A stretch of 64,000 nt of DNA from Arcanobacterium sp. S3PF19 (lineage in GTDB: Bacteria > Actinomycetota > Actinomycetes > Actinomycetales > Actinomycetaceae). Positions 25,972 to 33,614 of this stretch are shown one piece after another. Position 1 is the stretch's first letter. Each line of letters begins with the position of its first letter. The stretch is from positions 124,001-188,000 of the forward strand of contig NZ_JRMX01000005.1 of NCBI RefSeq assembly GCF_000758825.1. Reading direction: 5' to 3'. A model generated the notes under the pieces. It had not been told where the DNA came from. It made no database searches and was given only the letters and a program-made list of their open reading frames with translations. Both the position numbers and the translations under genes were made by a program.

Positions 25972-26791
25972 AATCGCTGCGTCCCAGCCGATCCAGAGCG
26001 GAAAGAATTTCACTGTCTTCGATTACGCGCGAAAACGACACCTTCTCGCTGAGCAGAGTCAGGGCCGTAATCCCCGAGAGGGACAGCAGACGCAGGGCAC
26101 GCGAACGCGAAGCGCTCAGCGCCACACCCAAAGACGCGCCGAGAGCATTTGCCCCCAAATCCCCGAGCATTGTCTTTCCCGCAAGATCGTCGGGAAGAAG
26201 ACAGACAGCCGATCCCAGCACCGAAGATCCGATGCCCCTTCCCCGTCCGGGCAGAGTCAGTACGGACAGCGCCGCAGCCGCTTTCAGCGACCTTCCCGGA
26301 CGCAGATCAAAGAGATTGAGCAGATTTGCCATCCCTGCCGTAATCACCGTATTCACTGCCGTGTCCGAGATTCTTCCGACACGGCTCCCGCCGTTTTCCC
26401 GTATAATACGGGACGCACACAGGGAACCGGAGCCGATAATCAGAATTTTCAGCAGACCCGACGTTATCTCCCCGTTTTTCAGGGCACCCAAATGCCCTCT
26501 GAAGCCCTTGCCGCGGGCCGCAAATTTATTTTCGCACCGGTCGTCGATCCACCCTGCCAGGGCTGCGGCACAAGTTGCACTCAGTGCGCCGCGGCGCAGT
26601 TTTTTCCCACCGGAAAAAACGTTGCCCGCAAGCACCGCTCCCACGGCCGCCACGCCTTCCGTCAGGGAAACGCTGCCCCCGGAAAAGGAAGTCCGTTCCC
26701 AATGCGGGCCTTTCAGATTTTTCGCCGCCGCTTTCGTGCAGCAGAAACCGGCTGCGGCACCGGCCGCAGGCAGCAGTATGTTTTTCAGCAT
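25955..26791 (-). CDS. MraY/WecA-like polyprenyl-phosphate sugar-phosphate transferase
   Basis: A 278-residue membrane protein of the GT4 polyprenol-phosphate transferase superfamily. It keeps the aspartate pair D83/D84 in WIDDRCENKF, the second motif N156-x2-N159-x2-D162 in ANLLNLFDLRPG, and a MLGDLGANALGASLG segment at 208-222 matching the GD-x-G loop of WecA/MraY. About eight hydrophobic stretches are present, fewer and shorter than in MraY (ten), and length is below the usual 320-360. The sugar and lipid are unknown. The gene lies between steB and murJ in one transcription unit. The family is found beside murJ-like genes in other actinobacteria. Confidence 0.75.
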   Translation of the reverse strand: MLKNILLPAAGAAAGFCCTKAAAKNLKGPHWERTSFSGGSVSLTEGVAAVGAVLAGNVFSGGKKLRRGALSATCAAALAGWIDDRCENKFAARGKGFRGHLGALKNGEITSGLLKILIIGSGSLCASRIIRENGGSRVGRISDTAVNTVITAGMANLLNLFDLRPGRSLKAAAALSVLTLPGRGRGIGSSVLGSAVCLLPDDLAGKTMLGDLGANALGASLGVALSASRSRALRLLSLSGITALTLLSEKVSFSRVIEDSEILSALDRLGRSDYAPGS

Positions 26792-26809
26792 TTTTACCTC
26801 TCTGCCGTG

Positions 26810-27787
26810 TTATTGCGCGGAAGCGGATGCGTTTTTGCCGGCTTCCGTGTGCTCCCCGATTACCGCGTCAACACCGTCGGCAAGACCGTAGGAGACCGTC
26901 TTGCCCTGAAAATCCGCCGCCAGCGCCAGCGGAATATTTACCATGGCCAGAGCCGGTTCGATTGCGTCGGCGGTAGAGATGTTCAGTCGCGCCGTGCGCG
27001 CCACGAGCACCAAATCATTTTGCGAATCCGCATTTCCCGACAGCACCGCGGGCATCTGCTCCCCTGCCGCGGAGATGAGGGCACTAAACATTTTTGTGTT
27101 CATATCCTGCTGTTTTGCCTGCCGTGCATTGCGCGGATGATCTTTGGACGGCGGATTGTCCGGCACATCGGGAGCCAGAATCACAAGCCCGTCTGCCTTA
27201 TTCGCCCCTGCCTGCGAAAAATCCGCCACCTGCACATCCGAGGAACCGAATATATCGTACAGCGGTTTCTCTTCCGGGGATTTTATTCCGCCTTTCAGCA
27301 GTTTCAGCAGGGCAAGCGAAATTTTTCCGTTCGCGTCTTTCACCGCCGCGGCTTCGGGAAGCACGGTCTGAATCTGCCGGGCAAGCTGTTCACGCTCTCC
27401 GTTTTCCCCCAGTGCCGTCCAGTTTTCCGTAATCTGCACCGTGCCGTTTACCGCGGCTCCCGCGGCAGTCAGCACATCCCGGGTTTTTTTCACGATATCG
27501 TCTTTCACTCCGGGAAGCACGGCAATCGAAACGTTCATGTCTTTCAGTGTGTTGCCCACCAGCGTCGGGGCGGCAGCTTCCCAGGCACGCGCCTGGCCCG
27601 AATTGCGTATGGTCAGCGATTCGTTTTCCGATTTCAGGGCGCTGTTTGCCGCCCGCAGTGAATCCACTTCCGCGGAAAGTCTTTCCCCGATGGAATTCTG
27701 CAGCGGGCCGGCACCCAGAATAATTCCCACCGCCAAAGCAATAAATACGGAAATCAGCGACACCAGATGATAGCGAAAATCAATCAT
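26810..27787 (-). CDS. steB: SteB/MctB-like single-span membrane protein
   Basis: A 325-residue protein with an N-terminal membrane helix (MIDFRYHLVSLISVFIALAV, then GIILGAGPLQ), a coiled coil at about 35-70 (SAEVDSLRAANSALKSENESL) and an extracytoplasmic remainder. This is the DUF3186 family: Rv1698 (MctB, linked to copper) in M. tuberculosis and SteB, partner of SteA in corynebacteria, where the pair localises to the division site. I chose ATG 27787, with AGGTGG five bases upstream and two bases beyond the steA stop. The gene order recN-steA-steB matches Rv1696-Rv1698. Confidence 0.85.
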   Translation of the reverse strand: MIDFRYHLVSLISVFIALAVGIILGAGPLQNSIGERLSAEVDSLRAANSALKSENESLTIRNSGQARAWEAAAPTLVGNTLKDMNVSIAVLPGVKDDIVKKTRDVLTAAGAAVNGTVQITENWTALGENGEREQLARQIQTVLPEAAAVKDANGKISLALLKLLKGGIKSPEEKPLYDIFGSSDVQVADFSQAGANKADGLVILAPDVPDNPPSKDHPRNARQAKQQDMNTKMFSALISAAGEQMPAVLSGNADSQNDLVLVARTARLNISTADAIEPALAMVNIPLALAADFQGKTVSYGLADGVDAVIGEHTEAGKNASASAQ

Positions 27788-27789
27788 TT

Positions 27790-28974
27790 TTACCACCTAA
27801 AAAGACCTTTGAACCAATGTGCGGCATCCGAAATCCATACCTGCACCAAACCGAAAAATACCTGCCCTGCGGAAGTGGAATACATTGCCGCGCCGATTGC
27901 CAGCACTCCCGCCGCCGCCAGCAGAACCAGCGGCCAGGTTGGGATCCGTGCCCGATAAAGCCGGGAGACGCCTTTCGCGTCAATCAGTTTTGCACCGACC
28001 TGGAGCCGGGTGAGAAACGTGGAAGCCATTCCTTTCCGCCCTTTGTCCAGATATTCAATCAGTGTCGAGTGCGTCCCCACCGCCACAATCAGTTCTGCTC
28101 CCCTGTCGTCGGCAATCAGCATTGCCACGTCTTCGGAAGTGCCGGTAACGGGAAACACCACATAGTCCACGCCCAGATTTTCCACGCGTTTCTTTCCCGG
28201 GGCGCGTCCGTCCCGGTAGGCGTGTACTATAATTTCCGCTCCGCACAGCAGTGCCTGATCGGAAACGGAATCCATGTCACCGACAATCATATCCGGTTTG
28301 TAGCCCGCCTGAAGAACGGCATCCGCGCCGCCGTCCACACCGATAATAACCGGACGGCATTCGCGCACGTAGTGGCGCAGTGCCTCCAAGTCTTCCTTGT
28401 ATTGGTATCCGCGCACCACAACCAGCGCATGGCGTCCTTTGAAATTGGTTTTGATATTTTTCGGCACGCCCACGCCGTCCAGAATCAGATCCTGTTCTTT
28501 TTCCACATATTCCATGGTGTTCGCGGCGAAGGCCTTCAGCAGCGCGGGAATCCCCCGGCGCGCAATTTCCAGATCGCGGCGGTTTGTTTCCTCCGTCTGC
28601 ACCGTCCCCTGCGCCACCGCCGTTCCCTCGCAGAGCACCTCGCCGGTGTGCAGAATCTCAACCGTGGTCCCCTCGGGAATATCCATTATTTTTTCGCCCA
28701 AATTGTCGATCAGCGGAATTCCCGCAGACAGCAAAATCTCCGGACCCGGATTCGGATATTTTCCGGAAGTGGATTTTGCCGCGTTCAGCACTGCCAGGGG
28801 TCTGCATTCCACAAGGGCCTCCGCCGAGACGCGGTCGATATCTTCATGGTCGATTACCGCAATATCACCCGTCGTAAGGCGCTTGGTCAGATTTTTGGTG
28901 CGTCTGTCGCTCTTGACCATCCCGCTGATTGCCGGATCACAGCCTCCGTCGCCGGACCACAGTTTTCCAAACAT
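27790..28974 (-). CDS. steA: SteA-like cytokinetic protein (thiamine pyrophosphokinase-like fold)
   Basis: A 394-residue protein. Residues about 20-330 resemble a thiamine pyrophosphokinase/DUF115-like fold (VIDHEDIDRVSAEALVECRP; VVVRGYQYKEDLEALRHYVRECRPVIIGVDGGADAVLQAGYKPDMIVGDMDSVSD). The C-terminal hydrophobic segment (about 345-370) anchors it in the membrane. The GDMDS motif mimics the nucleotide site of TPK, but the family member SteA (Rv1697) is described as a division-ring protein acting with SteB. It lies between recN and steB, four bases from recN's stop. Confidence 0.88.
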   Translation of the reverse strand: MFGKLWSGDGGCDPAISGMVKSDRRTKNLTKRLTTGDIAVIDHEDIDRVSAEALVECRPLAVLNAAKSTSGKYPNPGPEILLSAGIPLIDNLGEKIMDIPEGTTVEILHTGEVLCEGTAVAQGTVQTEETNRRDLEIARRGIPALLKAFAANTMEYVEKEQDLILDGVGVPKNIKTNFKGRHALVVVRGYQYKEDLEALRHYVRECRPVIIGVDGGADAVLQAGYKPDMIVGDMDSVSDQALLCGAEIIVHAYRDGRAPGKKRVENLGVDYVVFPVTGTSEDVAMLIADDRGAELIVAVGTHSTLIEYLDKGRKGMASTFLTRLQVGAKLIDAKGVSRLYRARIPTWPLVLLAAAGVLAIGAAMYSTSAGQVFFGLVQVWISDAAHWFKGLFRW

Positions 28975-28978
28975 GATT

Positions 28979-30676
28979 CTATTCCTCCGTTGCGCCCAGC
29001 TCCAGCAACTGGGCAGCGTGGATCCGCGCCGCAGTTGAATTTGTCTGCCCGGAAAGCATTCGTGCCAATTCCGCCTCTCTTTCTTCGCCCTTCACTTCCT
29101 GCACAGTGGTAAAAGTTTCTTTCCCGTCGGTAGTTTTGCTCACTACCAGCTGAGTATCCCCGAACGCCGCAACCTGGGCCAAATGCGTTACCACGATAAC
29201 CTGTGCCGTCCGTGCCAGGCGGGCAAGACGCCGCCCCACCTGCAATGCGGTTTCCCCGCCGATACCGGCATCAATCTCGTCAAACACGAATGTGTGCCCC
29301 CGAAGACTGTTTTTCTGCGCGAGGACGACTTCCAGCGCGAGCATAATCCGCGACATCTCACCTCCGGAAGCCGTCTGCGCCAACTGCGCGAATCGGGCCC
29401 CGGGATGCGCCGAAAGAAGAAAAGACACATCATCGCCTCCCGTTTCCGAAAGCTGTCCGGCTTCCCGTACGCGTACCGTAAACTGCGCACCGGCCATCGA
29501 CAGTTCCCGCAGCTGCCCGCTCACCTGCCGGGAAAGTTCCCCGGCGGCCCTGCGCCGGATATCCGATATTTCTCCCGCCAGTTTTTGCAGTTCTTCGCGT
29601 GTTTCGGAAACCCGGGTTTCCAGCTCCCGCAGATATTCGCGGGGATCCTGCGCTGCCGAAAGTTCTTCCCGCGCCTGCCGGCAGCGTTCAAGCATCGTCG
29701 GAATGTCCATTGCCAGATCGCGCTGAATTTCGTTCAGCGCGGCCCGCCGCCCGTAAATGCGGTCCAGCTGCCCGGGATCGGCGTCCGTGTTTTGCAGCGC
29801 CGCATTTAATTCCGTGCTTACATCGGAAATCAGCTGCGCGGCATCCGTAAGTGTGCGGGCGTGCTGCGCGAAATCATTTTCTTCGCCCCTGGACAGTTCC
29901 CTTATCGCCGAATCCAACAGAGACAGCACGCCCTGCGCCGAATCCGACCCGTCCAGCAGCGTAAGGCTCCCGCATAAAATCTGCCTGTAAGTTTCGCTGT
30001 GTTCGAGCCTGTGCGCCCGGGCACGAAGTTCCTCTTCTTCCCCGATCTGCGGATCTACGGCTTCCACGCGCCGGATAAGTGCTTCCAGGGCAAGACGCCT
30101 GGCACCGTAACCGCCGAGATCGTCTTTTGCCGCGGTATACCTCCCGGTCAGCTGTCTGTAGTGTTTCCACTGCCGCACATAGTCGGCGTAGACGCGAAGT
30201 TCGCGAATGCGCGCATACCCGTCCAATGCGCGCAGCTGGTCGGATTTGTTTCCCAGCCGCAGCTGATCGGCCTGCCCGTGCACGGTAAAGAGCCGGCCGG
30301 CAATTTCTTTCAGTACGGCGGCAGGAACTCCCGCTCCGCCTACCCGGGCCCGCGACCGTCCGGTCTGCGAGACCTGCCGCAGCACTACAAGCGTAGCTTC
30401 GTCCCCGCACAGATCCACACTGCCTCCGCTGTCTTCGGCTGCGGCACACACTTCGCTGTCGGCGGGAATTTGGAAGATTCCCTCAACAGTGGCTTTCTCC
30501 GCTCCTTCGCGCACCAGCGACGCATTCGCCTTCGCTCCCATGAGCAGCTGCAAAGAAGTCAGTGCCATGGTTTTGCCGGCACCCGTTTCCCCGGTAATTA
30601 CCGTCATCCGGGGATGAAAATACAAAGAGGAGGAGGCGATTACGCCCAGATTGCGGATTGAAATTTCTTCGATCAT
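28979..30676 (-). CDS. recN: DNA repair protein RecN
   Basis: A 565-residue SMC-like ATPase that acts in double-strand break repair. Walker A GETGAGKTMALT is at 29-40. Two coiled-coil arms run about 150-380. The C-terminal ATPase half has FAQLAQTASGGEMSRIMLALEVVLAQ (signature), TFVFDEIDAGIGGETALQVG (Walker B) and VTHLAQVAAFGD. Its ATG overlaps the nadK stop as ATGA, so I start at 30676 rather than at an upstream in-frame codon. The order tlyA-nadK-recN is conserved in actinobacteria (Rv1694-Rv1696). Confidence 0.95.
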   Translation of the reverse strand: MIEEISIRNLGVIASSSLYFHPRMTVITGETGAGKTMALTSLQLLMGAKANASLVREGAEKATVEGIFQIPADSEVCAAAEDSGGSVDLCGDEATLVVLRQVSQTGRSRARVGGAGVPAAVLKEIAGRLFTVHGQADQLRLGNKSDQLRALDGYARIRELRVYADYVRQWKHYRQLTGRYTAAKDDLGGYGARRLALEALIRRVEAVDPQIGEEEELRARAHRLEHSETYRQILCGSLTLLDGSDSAQGVLSLLDSAIRELSRGEENDFAQHARTLTDAAQLISDVSTELNAALQNTDADPGQLDRIYGRRAALNEIQRDLAMDIPTMLERCRQAREELSAAQDPREYLRELETRVSETREELQKLAGEISDIRRRAAGELSRQVSGQLRELSMAGAQFTVRVREAGQLSETGGDDVSFLLSAHPGARFAQLAQTASGGEMSRIMLALEVVLAQKNSLRGHTFVFDEIDAGIGGETALQVGRRLARLARTAQVIVVTHLAQVAAFGDTQLVVSKTTDGKETFTTVQEVKGEEREAELARMLSGQTNSTAARIHAAQLLELGATEE

Positions 30677-31515
30677 GATTCGTCGCCTCCCTGCACTCTC
30701 CATCCTGTCACCGGCAGCTGAAATTTCGCCACCAGACGTTCGGAAAAAGGCGCGTCGTTCAGTCTTGCCAAACGCACGTTTTCGCTGCCTCTGGTGACGC
30801 TCAGCACCGATCCGCGCGCAAGGGGAAGAGTGCGCCGCCCGTCGCAGGTCACCGCCGCCGTGTCTTCACTTATCCTAACGGTCAGAACGGAATTTGGCGC
30901 AACCACCATCGGCCGCGTAAAGAGCGCATGCGCCGCAACAGGCACGAGTACCATGGCCTGTACGTCAGGCCAGACAATCGGGCCTCCCGCGGAAAAATTG
31001 TATCCCGTGGAGCCGGTCGGGGTGGAAATCAGAATACCGTCTGTTTTAAACGAGGAAACGCCGTGCCCGTCGACTGCCACATCAACCCCGATCATCCGCG
31101 AAGGCGGCGCCTTCGCAATCGCCGCCTCGTTCAGCGCCCAGCCGCAGACGGTCTTTCCCGTCGGGTATTCCACGGTCAGGTCAACGGTCATTCTTTCGTC
31201 CACGGACCATTCCCGGGCAATAATCGCATCTGCCACATTCCTCAGGGAATCACGGTCGACTTCCGCAAGAAAACCGACATGGCCGTAATTAATGCCCAAA
31301 ATCGGTTTCCGCAGTCCGCGGGCCCGCTCGGCGGCCCACAGAATCGTGCCGTCGCCGCCGAAAACCGCGATCAGTTCCGTACGCGACAAATCGGCGTGGG
31401 CACGGGCATCCACAACTTCTATTCCGGCCGCTTTCATGTATTTTTTGAAAGAAAGAATCGAGGAGTAAATATCCGAACGCGAACTGTGCGCAATCAGCGC
31501 AATGGATCGTGCCAT
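30673..31515 (-). CDS. nadK: NAD kinase
   Basis: A 280-residue enzyme that phosphorylates NAD to NADP. The family motifs are AVFGGDGTILWAAERAR (GGDGT at 53-57), NYGHVGFLAEV, LNEAAIAKAPPSRMI (NE motif) and TPTGSTGYNFSAGGPIVWPD. Length is standard. The start MARSIALIAHSSRSD agrees with the family. It overlaps recN by four bases and follows tlyA after 61 bases. Confidence 0.95.
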   Translation of the reverse strand: MARSIALIAHSSRSDIYSSILSFKKYMKAAGIEVVDARAHADLSRTELIAVFGGDGTILWAAERARGLRKPILGINYGHVGFLAEVDRDSLRNVADAIIAREWSVDERMTVDLTVEYPTGKTVCGWALNEAAIAKAPPSRMIGVDVAVDGHGVSSFKTDGILISTPTGSTGYNFSAGGPIVWPDVQAMVLVPVAAHALFTRPMVVAPNSVLTVRISEDTAAVTCDGRRTLPLARGSVLSVTRGSENVRLARLNDAPFSERLVAKFQLPVTGWRVQGGDES

Positions 31516-31576
31516 GCAAATTCTCCTCTACGTAAACAGATTCTGTTTTATTATAAGTGTTCTTTGTCTGTTCTCA

Positions 31577-32440
31577 CTATTGTCTGCGGCTGTCTTCCCG
31601 GCGGATTTGCCGTTTTCCTGCCGGACCGGCGGCGATTGCGTCACGGATCATCTGCCCTATGTCGGTTTTTTCGGGAGTGTCGGGCATCTCCGGCGTTTTT
31701 TGCAGATAAAGGAAATACTCCACATTTCCCTTCGGGCCGGGAAGCGGAGAAGGCGCGCAGTCTTTCACCGTCAGTCCGCAGTCCGCGGCGCAGTTCGCCA
31801 CTTTCAGCACGCTGCGGTAATGCAGATTCACATCACGTACCACTCCGCCCGCGCCCAGCAGTTCCCTGCCCACCTCAAATTGGGGTTTGACCATCAGAAG
31901 AAAATCCGCGCGCTCCGCGCAGGTCCGCACGAGAGCCGGAAGAACGAGCGTCAGTGAGATGAAGGAAAGATCCCCCACCACCAGCTGCGGTCTTATTCCC
32001 ACTGTCTCCGGTCGCAGTTCACGCACATTGGTCCGTTCCACTACGGTTACGCGCGGATCCTCGCGCAGCCGCCACAGCAGCTGCCCGTATCCCACATCGA
32101 CGGCGACCACGTGTGCGGCTCCCCGGCGCAGAAGCACATCGGTAAACCCGCCTGTGGAAGCTCCGGCGTCCAATGCCTGCACGCCCGCGATTTTCGGGGC
32201 CCGCGAACCCAGATAGGACAGTGCGCCCAGCAGTTTATAGGCACCGCGGGAAGCGTAATTGTCCATGTTTTTCGTGTCTATCACAAGCGCCTGCGCCGGA
32301 TCCATCTGCCGGGCGGGCTTGGTCACGGTAATCCCGTCCAGCTTTACGCGCCCCTGCCTGATCAGCGCAACAGCCGCGCTGCGCGAAGGAGCCAGCCCGC
32401 GGCGGGCCAGTTCGGCATCCACACGAATCAGTTTTGCCAT
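31577..32440 (-). CDS. tlyA: TlyA-type rRNA 2'-O-cytidine methyltransferase
   Basis: A 287-residue protein with an S4 RNA-binding domain (about 3-64, LIRVDAELARRGLAPSRSAA) and an FtsJ-like methyltransferase domain. The SAM loop ALDAGASTGGFTDVLLRRGA is at 89-108. K69 in GAYKL, the VVGDLSFISL segment and VKPQFE belong to the catalytic set. In M. tuberculosis TlyA methylates C1409 of 16S and C1920 of 23S rRNA, and its loss gives capreomycin resistance. The long form with S4 domain (TlyA-II) should do both. The tail after about 265 is charged and variable. It starts five bases after the small upstream gene. Confidence 0.93.
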   Translation of the reverse strand: MAKLIRVDAELARRGLAPSRSAAVALIRQGRVKLDGITVTKPARQMDPAQALVIDTKNMDNYASRGAYKLLGALSYLGSRAPKIAGVQALDAGASTGGFTDVLLRRGAAHVVAVDVGYGQLLWRLREDPRVTVVERTNVRELRPETVGIRPQLVVGDLSFISLTLVLPALVRTCAERADFLLMVKPQFEVGRELLGAGGVVRDVNLHYRSVLKVANCAADCGLTVKDCAPSPLPGPKGNVEYFLYLQKTPEMPDTPEKTDIGQMIRDAIAAGPAGKRQIRREDSRRQ

Positions 32441-32445
32441 AATAC

Positions 32446-32580
32446 TTATGCCTGCGTCCGCGAAAGCTGTTTCGCCAGTTCCGCATGTATTTCCTCAAGA
32501 ACGGCTATCTGCTGTTCCAAATCCATTTCGGACAGACGCTCCAAAGACGCATCCACGGAAATCGGAGGCTTTGCCATCAT
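32446..32580 (-). CDS. Small conserved protein (Rv1693-like position), 44 residues
   Basis: A 44-residue reading frame: MMAKPPISVDASLERLSEMD, then LEQQIAVLEEIHAELAKQLS and RTQA. It is mostly one amphipathic helix rich in L, E and Q. The ATG overlaps the stop of the HAD phosphatase gene (ATGA), GGGGTGA lies directly upstream, and the stop is five bases before tlyA. M. tuberculosis has a similarly tiny gene (Rv1693) in the same place between the phosphatase (Rv1692) and tlyA, which argues that it is real. Function is unknown; a coiled-coil dimer is possible. Confidence 0.75.
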   Translation of the reverse strand: MMAKPPISVDASLERLSEMDLEQQIAVLEEIHAELAKQLSRTQA

Positions 32581-33614
32581 TCACCCCGCACTACCGTTAT
32601 CTGCGCGGGCAGACGCAGGTTCTCCCGCTTCCCGCCGTTGTCGAGATATTCCCAGACCGCGGCAGCCGCCGCCCTGTAGCTGTTTGGCAAGATCACCCCG
32701 GGCATTGCCGATCCGTCTGTCACGACCGTTCCCTGCGTTACGGCAGCGCAGTGGCCGGCGCATCTCCAAACATCCCCGTCTTTGAAGACACGCGGCATGG
32801 GCCGCGCCAAATCCGATAAGTCCAGTGCCAGAAAATTGGGGCGTTCGTCCGGTTCGGCAAGCAGAACGTCCCGTGCCCGGGAAACGCCCGTGAGCACGTG
32901 CAAAGCGGGAATTCCGGCATTCACCGCACCCGCAATATCCGTATTCAGGCGGTCGCCCACAGCCAAAACATTTTCAAAGCCGCTGTGTATCTTGGCGTAA
33001 TTATAAATATAGCGGTCCGGTTTTCCTGCCGAAACCGGGGTTTTGCCCGTTGCGTTGACCACCGCGGCGACCAGCGATCCGTTTCCGATCATTTCCCCGC
33101 GTTCTTTGGGCAGTGTTGCGTCCAGATTCGTGGCAAAGTAAAGTGCTCCTTTTTTGATTGCCAGCACGGCTTCGGAAAGCTCTGCCCAGCCCACATTTTC
33201 CGCCAGTCCCTGCACGACCGCCACGGGATCGGTGTCGGCATCGGAAACCGTTTCGTATCCCGCCTCGGCAACCGCCTCCTGCACTCCGGCTCCGCCGATT
33301 ACGAGCACCCGTGCCCCGGCCGGCAGATATTCTCCGAGCTGCTTTGCTGTGGTGAGCGCGGAATTCACCACTTCTTCTTCTGCGGTGGGAATTCCGATCC
33401 TGCTTAAATGCGCCGCCACCGTACGCGGTGTGCGCGAAGAGTTATTCGTAATATAAACCGTTTTTGCGCCCAGAGATTTGGCTTTTTCAAGCCCCTCCGG
33501 AGCGTGCGGAGCCGGCTGCGCGCCCAAATAGCACACGCCGTCCAGATCCAAAAACAGTGCCTCATAATGTGCGGCCGGGGGTTCATTGCAGTATAGCAGC
33601 TGTGTTGCGGGCAT
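32577..33614 (-). CDS. HAD-IIA family phosphatase (NagD-like)
   Basis: A 345-residue HAD hydrolase. The nucleophile motif LFLDLDGVCYLG gives D23 and D25. Motif II is YITNNSSRTP near 65, and the distal motif LAVGDRLNTDIAGAVNAG near 225-240. The cap lies between motifs II and III, as in type IIA members such as 4-nitrophenyl phosphatase, NagD and phosphoglycolate phosphatase. Rv1692 of M. tuberculosis, a glycerol-3-phosphate phosphatase, sits in the same neighbourhood, so that activity is a fair guess. The start overlaps the stop of the TPR protein by one base (TAATG) and its own stop overlaps the small downstream gene. Confidence 0.87.
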   Translation of the reverse strand: MPATQLLYCNEPPAAHYEALFLDLDGVCYLGAQPAPHAPEGLEKAKSLGAKTVYITNNSSRTPRTVAAHLSRIGIPTAEEEVVNSALTTAKQLGEYLPAGARVLVIGGAGVQEAVAEAGYETVSDADTDPVAVVQGLAENVGWAELSEAVLAIKKGALYFATNLDATLPKERGEMIGNGSLVAAVVNATGKTPVSAGKPDRYIYNYAKIHSGFENVLAVGDRLNTDIAGAVNAGIPALHVLTGVSRARDVLLAEPDERPNFLALDLSDLARPMPRVFKDGDVWRCAGHCAAVTQGTVVTDGSAMPGVILPNSYRAAAAAVWEYLDNGGKRENLRLPAQITVVRGE

